A stretch of 47,394 nucleotides of DNA, taken from DHVE2 group archaeon. GTDB lineage: Archaea > Thermoplasmatota > Thermoplasmata > Thermoplasmatales > Aciduliprofundaceae. The DNA lies in the NCBI GenBank assembly GCA_027023265.1, contig JALVVV010000023.1, forward strand, positions 1-47,394. The letters are read 5' to 3'. The notes under the pieces are model-generated. The model saw only the letters and a program-made list of their open reading frames with translations, was not told where the DNA came from and did not search any database. A program made the translations under genes and the position numbers. The number at the start of each line of letters is the position of its first letter. Position 1 is the first letter of the stretch. Below, in pieces: positions 41,784-47,394 of this stretch.

Positions 41784-42319
41784 TATTCCACCTCCAGTAT
41801 GTTGAGGTTGAAGTTATCCCTCATAAACTGCATTGCCTCTTCTCTGGTAACCCTGTGCCTCATGGGTACCTTCGCCCTCTTTATCCTTCTCCTGGCGACC
41901 CTATAACCCGGCCTCCTGAATACCACACTTATATCCATCCCAAATATACCAATATCCGGATCGTACTTCACACCTTCAAACTCTGTGTAATCGGAGATAC
42001 CAAAATTAAGGTTACCCTGCGCATCAAATGAGTAATTAGGTACTTTGTAATCGCGAACCCATAGCGCACGATTGAGAAAATCCTCGGCCTTTTTACCCCT
42101 CAAGGTAACTTTAAGACCAATTGGAAGCCCTTTCCTAATATTGAAATCTCTTATTGTCTTTTTAGCCTTCATGTGCATTGGCTTCACTCCGCCGGTGAGA
42201 ATGTCAATTACCTTTTCCGCTTTCCTGAGCTTCTCACCACCTTCTCCAACGCCAATGTTTATGACCACCTTGTCAATAACAATACGACGCATGGGATTGT
42301 TCATCTTCTTCTCATTCAT
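41783..42319 (-). CDS. rpl5: Ribosomal protein uL5
   Basis: A 178-aa large-subunit protein that contacts 5S rRNA and the P-site t[26 protein letters not shown] and [26 protein letters not shown] are the signature stretches. It overlaps the eS4 stop by ATGA. Confidence 0.94.
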   Translation of the reverse strand: MNEKKMNNPMRRIVIDKVVINIGVGEGGEKLRKAEKVIDILTGGVKPMHMKAKKTIRDFNIRKGLPIGLKVTLRGKKAEDFLNRALWVRDYKVPNYSFDAQGNLNFGISDYTEFEGVKYDPDIGIFGMDISVVFRRPGYRVARRRIKRAKVPMRHRVTREEAMQFMRDNFNLNILEVE

Positions 42320-43020
42320 ATGGCGCTCACCTCAGGAATGGTAACTTCAGACTTACCCACACCAACTACGAAAACGTTTCTTTTTGGAGTCTCGAAACCT
42401 TCTTCGAATGTAACTATGTTGTCCGACGCACTCTTTGTAACCTTGTACTCCTTGATATGTGCAATCTGCCCACGATGAGCACCTCCTATTATGAGCGCCA
42501 GGCTCCCTACTTTGAGAGGATAACTATCAATTATCTCCTGAGTGGGTACTTTTATCTTCAACACATCACCAGTAGAGTAACGGTTCTCGTCCAACAGTAT
42601 GTTTCTCCCATCATGCAGATTAAGAGCAATTTTTCCGCCCTTAACTGCAGTTTTGTCTTCAATACGCACCAATTTCCACTGAGCATGATCATTGGGTATT
42701 TCCACCAAACGCAGGTTACCCCTTACATCGTACACCACCCTATAATTCGAATCGCCAATAGTAACAACATCCATCAAACCCACGGGGAAATTGGCATCCG
42801 TGCGAACTTTACCATCTACCTTCACTACTCTCTGATTCAATATTTTTATAGCCTCTCTCCTGCTATCTGCAAAATGAAGCACATCTCTTAGAATTATCAA
42901 CAGCGGCAATGACCTGTCTGCAGGATGTGGGCCGGGACTTGGCTTTGGTGCAAACGGAAACTCTTTCCTGGGTATCTTCCATATACGAGGCACAACAAGC
43001 CTTTTCATATGTTTACTCAT
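42316..43020 (-). CDS. rps4e: Ribosomal protein eS4
   Basis: A 234-aa archaeal/eukaryotic small-subunit protein with S4 and KOW domains. MKRLVVPRIWKIPRKEFPFAPKPSPGPH is the known N-terminus. EAIKILNQRVVKVDGKVRTD is the S4 part and LALIIGGAHRGQIAHIKEY the KOW part. The start overlaps the uL24 end by 8 nt. Confidence 0.94.
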   Translation of the reverse strand: MSKHMKRLVVPRIWKIPRKEFPFAPKPSPGPHPADRSLPLLIILRDVLHFADSRREAIKILNQRVVKVDGKVRTDANFPVGLMDVVTIGDSNYRVVYDVRGNLRLVEIPNDHAQWKLVRIEDKTAVKGGKIALNLHDGRNILLDENRYSTGDVLKIKVPTQEIIDSYPLKVGSLALIIGGAHRGQIAHIKEYKVTKSASDNIVTFEEGFETPKRNVFVVGVGKSEVTIPEVSAI

Positions 43021-43546
43021 TCTCGCTCACCTCTTCATTTACTTCCTCAGAAGCCTCATTATCCTGAACATCTGGCTCGACCTCTGAATTTTCATTATCT
43101 TCACTCATGTTATTATCTGCTCCAGTTTCTTCTTCAACTTCTTCTACTTCCTCAGATTCCTCTTCCTCCTCAATCATACCCCTTCTTTCCTCCGCAATGC
43201 GGTATATCTTCTCCTTGCGTTTGGGGTCACTCAAATCAAGCTTTACAATCTCAACGTTGGAAGGATCCATCCAGTACTGTACGCTCTTGTTATCTGTCCT
43301 TCGTATAGTCACACCCTCAATGGCAATCTTCATATTTTTGAGATTTACTTCCACAACCTTACCCTCATGACCCCTGAACTTACCCCGCATAACTCTGACC
43401 ACATCTCCTTTACGAACGACAAGATTCCGCATTCCGTATTTCTCGTAAAGACTCACACTAAGATGTGATTTCATCATTTTCTGTCGGCGATGCTTTGGAG
43501 CATTATATATCATTTTCCTTTGCTTTCTTGGCTGATGTGAAACCAT
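43013..43546 (-). CDS. rpl24: Ribosomal protein uL24 with a long acidic C-terminal tail
   Basis: A 177-aa large-subunit protein. SHQPRKQRKMIYNAPKHRRQKMM and the KOW motif RKGDVVRVMRGKFRGHEGKVVEV identify it. The family core ends near residue 125. About 50 further residues are nearly all Glu, Asp, Asn and Ser (for example EEEEESEEVEEVEEETGAD), which is unusual for an rRNA-binding protein. ATG at 43546 has GAGGTGAT 5 nt upstream. Confidence 0.92.
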   Translation of the reverse strand: MVSHQPRKQRKMIYNAPKHRRQKMMKSHLSVSLYEKYGMRNLVVRKGDVVRVMRGKFRGHEGKVVEVNLKNMKIAIEGVTIRRTDNKSVQYWMDPSNVEIVKLDLSDPKRKEKIYRIAEERRGMIEEEEESEEVEEVEEETGADNNMSEDNENSEVEPDVQDNEASEEVNEEVSENE

Positions 43547-43556
43547 GCATATCACC

Positions 43557-43958
43557 TCACACAATTATACTGGAAATGGCTGCTATTCTCGGCCAGCGCT
43601 CGGTGGCCTCACGGGCAACCGGCCCCTTGATCTCGCTACCTTTCGTCTCTCCTTTCTCAGTAGTAATAACACATGCATTGTCCTCGAACTGAACCACAGT
43701 ACCATCTGCTCTCTTGAAAGGCATCTTTTGTCTGACAATAACCGCAGGAAAAACTTTTTTCCTCATATCAGGAGAGCCTTTCTTAACACTGACAATCACC
43801 ATATCACCCACACCTGCAACTGGATACTGCCTGTGGGTCGTATGGAAATTCAGAACCTGAATTATTTCCACTACCTTGGCACCCGTGTTGTCAGCACAAA
43901 CCAACTGAGCGCCTGTTGGAAGCCCACGAACCTGACTGCCCGCAATTCCCTTCACCAT
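43557..43958 (-). CDS. rpl14: Ribosomal protein uL14
   Basis: A 133-aa large-subunit protein at the subunit interface. [18 protein letters not shown] and [20 protein letters not shown] are conserved. ATG at 43958 follows GAGGTGA by about 3-4 nt; a GTG two codons earlier is less likely. Confidence 0.93.
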   Translation of the reverse strand: MVKGIAGSQVRGLPTGAQLVCADNTGAKVVEIIQVLNFHTTHRQYPVAGVGDMVIVSVKKGSPDMRKKVFPAVIVRQKMPFKRADGTVVQFEDNACVITTEKGETKGSEIKGPVAREATERWPRIAAISSIIV

Positions 43959-43960
43959 TC

Positions 43961-44281
43961 TCACCTCTTTTCAATTATAACAAAGCTTACACTCTTTGCT
44001 ATCGGCCTGCATTCCATAAACCTCACACGGTCACCAACCTTTGCATCTATGCATGGTGGATTGTGAACATGATACCTGCTCCTTCTCTTTTCGTACCTCT
44101 CGTACTTTTTATCATAGCGCAGGTACTCTCTTTCCACCACGACAGTCTTGTCCATTTTATCTGAAATCACAACGCCCTCAATAACCTGCCCCCTGACCTT
44201 GAGGGAGCCATGCCACGGGCAGTTAGGATCATCGCATTCCTTTTCAGGAAACTTGGCATCAACACCAATATCTCTTACCAT
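43961..44281 (-). CDS. rps17: Ribosomal protein uS17
   Basis: A 106-aa small-subunit protein. [24 protein letters not shown] is the archaeal N-terminus, and [21 protein letters not shown] is the core. ATG at 44281 is chosen as it matches family starts and has GGAGG upstream; the frame's first ATG at 44296 has none. It overlaps rnp1 by 7 nt. Confidence 0.92.
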   Translation of the reverse strand: MVRDIGVDAKFPEKECDDPNCPWHGSLKVRGQVIEGVVISDKMDKTVVVEREYLRYDKKYERYEKRRSRYHVHNPPCIDAKVGDRVRFMECRPIAKSVSFVIIEKR

Positions 44282-44559
44282 TTCCTTCGCCTCCATATTA
44301 GCTTCTTTGTTCTTTCATGCGGTCTGTAATTGATTACATCACCATCAACCAATTTGGTTTTACCATCAATCTCAAACTCGAACTTTACTCCTTTTTTCTG
44401 AATCTTTTTAGGCCCCATGGAACTCATAATGACCAGCATATTTTTGGACTCATCAATAACTTTCCCACATATACCTACCTGAAGTGGATTAGTGGACTTC
44501 ACCACCCGGACGTCCAAGCCGATAAGCTCGTGGAGTTCCATGTTACCAAGATTTCTCAT
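44275..44559 (-). CDS. rnp1: RNase P protein component 1 (Rpp29/Pop4)
   Basis: A 94-aa Sm-like-fold protein of the archaeal RNase P holoenzyme, partner of the RNA encoded at 3.4-3.7 kb. LIGLDVRVVKSTNPLQVGICGKVIDESKNMLVI and the basic end [16 protein letters not shown] are typical. Its place between uL29 and uS17 is the conserved archaeal order. eIF1 (SUI1), often next to it, is absent here. Its ATG overlaps the uL29 stop (TAATG). Confidence 0.92.
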   Translation of the reverse strand: MRNLGNMELHELIGLDVRVVKSTNPLQVGICGKVIDESKNMLVIMSSMGPKKIQKKGVKFEFEIDGKTKLVDGDVINYRPHERTKKLIWRRRKW

Positions 44560-44765
44560 TACTCAGCACCTTCCTCTCCCATCACCGTGAGAATCCTGGC
44601 AATCTGCCTTTTAAGACTTCTTATCTTCCCAGGACTGGTGGGCGCACCCCCCATGGCACTGATTCCCATCTCGTGCATGAGTTCTTCCCGAAGCGCTCCA
44701 AGCTTCTCCATACGCTCTTCATGACTCATTTCCCGTATCTGCTTCGCTTTTAGCTCCTTCGGCAT
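44559..44765 (-). CDS. rpl29: Ribosomal protein uL29
   Basis: A 68-aa protein at the polypeptide exit site. LKAKQIREMSHEERMEKLGALREELMHE is the family pattern. The first 47 nt overlap the end of uS3 in another frame. The start is supported by GAGGTGAA 7 nt upstream and by LKAKQIREM, which must be included. Confidence 0.92.
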   Translation of the reverse strand: MPKELKAKQIREMSHEERMEKLGALREELMHEMGISAMGGAPTSPGKIRSLKRQIARILTVMGEEGAE

Positions 44766-45435
44766 TCTCGTTCACCTCTTCTTTTTCTTCATTACTTTCA
44801 ACAGACTCTTCAACGACAGTGTCAGCCTCATTCCCCGTAATGACACCTTCTGGAATGATATTTATCTCATCAGGTAACTTTGCATCAGGAGGCATTATTT
44901 TTACGGTGACACCAATTATACCGGGCTTAGTTTTAGCCACTGCACGGCCCTTCCTCACAAGCTCAACAGGATGGCCGTTATATTTAACAGTTCCCTTAGT
45001 AAATTTCTCCGTTCTGGAACGGTCGCCCGTAAGCTTTCCAGAAATAATAATTTGAGCACCTTTGGCCCCAGCATCCATTATACGCCTCAAAGTAGAATGA
45101 CCTGCCCTCCTGAAATGCCAGCCTCTTTCAAGCGCAAAAGCCAATTTTTCGGCCATGATTTGAGCATTAAGATATGGGTTCTCACTCTCTTTAACCTCGA
45201 TCATGGGATTTTCAACCCCAAATTTCTCCTGAAGAACATCGGTGAGTTCCTTAATCTTAGCACCTTTTCTTCCAATCACAAGACCGGGACGCTCCACTTC
45301 GAGAACAATTCTAGTACCAAGAGGAGTACGCTGAATTTCAATTCCCCCAAATCCAGCTGACCTGACCTCTTTCATAACGAATTCGCGGATGAGCATCCGT
45401 CTCACATTTTCCTTTACAAATATTCTCTCATCCAT
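44719..45435 (-). CDS. rps3: Ribosomal protein uS3 with acidic tail
   Basis: A 238-aa small-subunit protein at the mRNA entry site. The KH domain is GLVIGRKGAKIKELTDVLQEKFG, and GAKGAQIIISGKLTGDRSRTEKFTKG follows. The last 35 or so residues are acidic (VEESVESNEEKEEVNENAEG). Part of that tail is encoded in the 47-nt overlap with uL29. ATG at 45435 has GGAGGA 6 nt upstream. Confidence 0.93.
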   Translation of the reverse strand: MDERIFVKENVRRMLIREFVMKEVRSAGFGGIEIQRTPLGTRIVLEVERPGLVIGRKGAKIKELTDVLQEKFGVENPMIEVKESENPYLNAQIMAEKLAFALERGWHFRRAGHSTLRRIMDAGAKGAQIIISGKLTGDRSRTEKFTKGTVKYNGHPVELVRKGRAVAKTKPGIIGVTVKIMPPDAKLPDEINIIPEGVITGNEADTVVEESVESNEEKEEVNENAEGAKSEADTGNES

Positions 45436-45437
45436 GA

Positions 45438-45893
45438 TCATTCCTCCTTTTCTTCACGTTCTTCCAATATGACCTCTATATGAACCCTATCTCTCCTTAT
45501 CTCTGTTGAACGACCCATTGCCCTCGGAGTGTATCTCTTGTATACTTCTCCCTTGTGCGCCGCAATATGCATGATGAACAAACTGTCTGTATCAAGCTCC
45601 TTATCCTCCGCATTTGCCTCGGCATTTACCAGAACCTTGAGAATGTATTTAGCCTCTTTTACCGGATATCTACCAGGACCCATACCCTTCCTGTGTGAAA
45701 TAGAATCAAGGTACCGGAAGTAAGGCACAGCCCTCTTCTTCTTGATGACATCCTCCAGATAATCCTTAGCATCTTCTAAGCGCATACCCTTTAAAGCGCG
45801 GCAAATATTGACCGAATCCTTCAGGGAGAGAGGTAAGTTTCTCCCGAAGGCCTTTGCATATTTTTCTCCATCCACTTTTATGCTGTAAGGCAT
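45438..45893 (-). CDS. rpl22: Ribosomal protein uL22
   Basis: A 151-aa large-subunit protein whose loop lines the exit tunnel. YAKAFGRNLPLSLKDSVNICRALKG and the loop PRAMGRSTEIRRDRVHIEVILEE identify it. ATG at 45893 lies 5 nt after GAGGTGAT; the earlier GTG is less likely. Confidence 0.93.
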   Translation of the reverse strand: MPYSIKVDGEKYAKAFGRNLPLSLKDSVNICRALKGMRLEDAKDYLEDVIKKKRAVPYFRYLDSISHRKGMGPGRYPVKEAKYILKVLVNAEANAEDKELDTDSLFIMHIAAHKGEVYKRYTPRAMGRSTEIRRDRVHIEVILEEREEKEE

Positions 45894-45903
45894 GTTTATC
45901 ACC

Positions 45904-46365
45904 TCACTTCAGCGGCACGAACTTGCTGCTGCGGGTTGCACCCACACCAGGCCCGCTATGCTTAACTTCCCTGCGAGTAAGGGCAAACTCACCAAGATAA
46001 TGACCAATCATCTCCGGCTTGATATCCACTTCAACGAATTCCTTGCCATTGTAAACAGCAACTTTTTTACCAACGAACTGAGGTAGAATTATCAGATCGC
46101 GCCTGTGCGTGCGAACTGCCTTATCACCGCTGGATTTCATTATCTTTCTGACCACTTTCATGCGCTCTTCATCCCAGCCGCGCTTGAGGGTCCTGCGGCC
46201 ACGAGCAGGGATTATCTCGGCAAATTCATCGAAAGTCATTTTTTGAAGCTCTTCCAAAGAATAACCCCGGTAAGAGAACTCCTTCATCCTCCCCATTGCT
46301 ACAGTACGCCTCTTCCTCTTCTTCCTCCTTGCAGCCTTTGCATTAGTAATTAGCTTCTTAGCCAT
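45904..46365 (-). CDS. rps19: Ribosomal protein uS19
   Basis: A 153-aa small-subunit protein in the head near the A site. MKVVRKIMKSSGDKAVRTHRRDLIILPQFVGKK and GHYLGEFALTRREVKHSGPG are conserved. The first 25 residues are a strongly basic leader (ITNAKAARRKKRKRR). GAGGTGA precedes the ATG. Confidence 0.94.
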   Translation of the reverse strand: MAKKLITNAKAARRKKRKRRTVAMGRMKEFSYRGYSLEELQKMTFDEFAEIIPARGRRTLKRGWDEERMKVVRKIMKSSGDKAVRTHRRDLIILPQFVGKKVAVYNGKEFVEVDIKPEMIGHYLGEFALTRREVKHSGPGVGATRSSKFVPLK

Positions 46366-46370
46366 CTAAT

Positions 46371-47075
46371 TCACCTCTTCTTCTTTTTCTTCTTGGGAGA
46401 CAATCTTCCTACTTTCCTACCTGGCGGAGCATGCCTGGACACAGTGCTTGGACGACCCACATGCTGGTGATTACCACCACCATGAGGATGATTGACTGCA
46501 TTCATCGCAACTCCGCGAACCTGAACATGCTTGCGGGCCTTTGAGCCCCACGCATGATAGACCTTTCCCGCCTTCAACATGGGCTTATCCTTGCGACCAC
46601 CACCGGCTATTATCCCAATAACTGCCCTACAGCGAGGATCGAAAGACTTGAACTCACCAGATGGCATCTGCACAGTAACCTTCTCACCATGAGTAACTAC
46701 CTGCGCATACGAGCCACCACTTCTGACAAACTTACCCCCATCTCCGTAGTTCTTTTCAATATTGTAAACAGGAACGCCATCAGGAATTTCACCCAAGGGT
46801 AACACATTACCCTGAACCACCTTAGCATTCTGGCCAATTTCTATCTCCTGACCCTCATACATACCAAGATGTGCCAGCATCAAAAACTTCTCGCCGCTAT
46901 CCAGCACAACCTCTGCGAGAGGAGTTGTATGGCCAGGATCATGGAACAAACGTTTAACGTACCCTTTAGCACCATCAGCCAGAGGAATACGAGGCTTGCC
47001 CGCATACCTGTGACTTGGGGCGCGATACCGCAGAGTTCCACGACCTCTACGCTGTGGAATTATCCTCTTACCCAT
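46371..47075 (-). CDS. rpl2: Ribosomal protein uL2
   Basis: A 234-aa core large-subunit protein near the peptidyl transferase centre. HDPGHTTPLAEVVLDSGE, GGGRKDKPMLKAGKVYHAWGSKARKHVQVRGVAMNAVNHPHGGGNHQH and the Lys/Arg tail are diagnostic, including the functional histidine in HPHGGGNHQ. GAGGTGA lies 7 nt before the ATG. Confidence 0.95.
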   Translation of the reverse strand: MGKRIIPQRRGRGTLRYRAPSHRYAGKPRIPLADGAKGYVKRLFHDPGHTTPLAEVVLDSGEKFLMLAHLGMYEGQEIEIGQNAKVVQGNVLPLGEIPDGVPVYNIEKNYGDGGKFVRSGGSYAQVVTHGEKVTVQMPSGEFKSFDPRCRAVIGIIAGGGRKDKPMLKAGKVYHAWGSKARKHVQVRGVAMNAVNHPHGGGNHQHVGRPSTVSRHAPPGRKVGRLSPKKKKKKR

Positions 47076-47089
47076 ATCATCTCACCTCA

Positions 47090-47353
47090 TCAGAATATAC
47101 CCAACCTCATGCCGAGTTCCTCGGCACTGTAGTCTTTCTTCAACTTCACAATTGCCTTCTTACCGTACTTGGTAATGTTCATGTTTATCTTCTCAACCTC
47201 CACGTCAAAAAGGTTCTCCACAGCATGGCGAACCTGAGTCTTGGTTGCATTCTTTGCAACTATGAACGTAAGCTTGTTCTCCTTTTCTATCATAAGCAAT
47301 GTTTTTTCGGTAACATACGGCTTCAGTATAACTTCCGTCGGATGGAATGTCAT
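47090..47353 (-). CDS. rpl23: Ribosomal protein uL23
   Basis: An 87-aa protein at the exit tunnel, docking site for SRP and chaperones. ILKPYVTEKTLLMIEKENKLTFIVAKNATKTQVRHAVENLFDVEVEKINMN is typical. ATG at 47353 overlaps the uL4 stop (ATGA) and has GGGGGTGG upstream; a GTG three codons earlier is the alternative. Confidence 0.94.
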   Translation of the reverse strand: MTFHPTEVILKPYVTEKTLLMIEKENKLTFIVAKNATKTQVRHAVENLFDVEVEKINMNITKYGKKAIVKLKKDYSAEELGMRLGIF

Positions 47354-47394
47354 TCTTTCCACCCCCTAATCTGTTCTATAGCACCTTCTGTGAA
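47350..47394 (-). CDS. rpl4: Ribosomal protein uL4, last 14 codons (partial, runs off right edge)
   Basis: On the minus strand the frame FTEGAIEQIRGWKE ends in TGA overlapping the uL23 ATG. uL4 always precedes uL23 in this operon, and archaeal uL4 ends in a similar AIE..R-rich helix. The rest is outside the window. Confidence 0.8.
   Translation of the reverse strand, partial: FTEGAIEQIRGWKE

Noticed and set aside
1-47394. tRNA genes
   Set aside because: No T-loop-like GGTTCRA...cloverleaf was found by eye on either strand; a tRNAscan run would settle this.

Overview
The window is archaeal chromosome, most likely from a Thermoplasmata-related euryarchaeon of the Aciduliprofundum (DHVE2) kind. 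That assignment is inference. The evidence is an archaeal ribosomal-protein superoperon that includes eL19, eL32, eS4 and the RNase P protein Rnp1 but lacks eL14 and eL34 near cmk/cbf5. The archaeal AdkA, aIF5B, Cbf5 and MCM proteins, a Thermoplasma-type nicotinate phosphoribosyltransferase and a VAT-N-like protein point the same way. Many first genes of operons have a TATA-like box about 25-28 nt before the start codon (leaderless transcripts). Internal genes instead carry GGAGGTGA-type ribosome binding sites, often inside the end of the gene before.

Layout. 1-3.4 kb: the 5' end of an IS transposase leaves the left edge, followed by an operon of nicotinamidase, nicotinate phosphoribosyltransferase and pyroglutamyl peptidase, a 49-aa L40e gene, and a second, dead IS fragment. 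3.4-12.2 kb is housekeeping: RNase P RNA, a purine-type NCS2 permease, aIF5B, a PAPS-reductase-like ATP pyrophosphatase, NadE, DUF424 and MCM. 12.3-26.0 kb is a defence island. It holds a CRISPR array of 13 identical 29-nt repeats and 12 spacers, a leader on the right, and then five accessory genes: a nucleotidyltransferase-like protein with an unknown partner, a Nudix hydrolase, a secreted beta-helix/FN3 protein and an AAA-less Cdc48-N protein. A complete type I-B operon follows on the minus strand (cas6-cas8b-cas7-cas5-cas3-cas4-cas1-cas2). 26.1-30.5 kb: NadM; a NifX-like protein with a Gly/Arg/Met tail and two ferredoxin-bearing MinD-type ATPases; a SocA-like protein; a Zn-ribbon membrane protein; and a CoaD-NTPase fusion. 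30.5-33.3 kb: aspartate 4-decarboxylase and an M20 peptidase. 33.4-47.4 kb: cbf5, cmk, an EMC3/Oxa1-like protein, adk, secY and the ribosomal-protein operon, up to the last codons of uL4 at the right edge.

How the genes work together. PncA, PncB, NadM and NadE make up a complete nicotinamide-to-NAD route, spread over three transcription units. The RNase P RNA and one of its proteins are both present. The cas operon contains everything needed for adaptation (Cas1, 2, 4), crRNA processing (Cas6), Cascade (Cas8b, 7, 5) and target destruction (Cas3). The array lies about 4.5 kb beyond cas2, and transcription of both appears to run leftward. Four short genes or fragments were found by direct reading: L40e, uS14, a 40-aa membrane peptide beside the array, and a 24-codon signal-like fragment.
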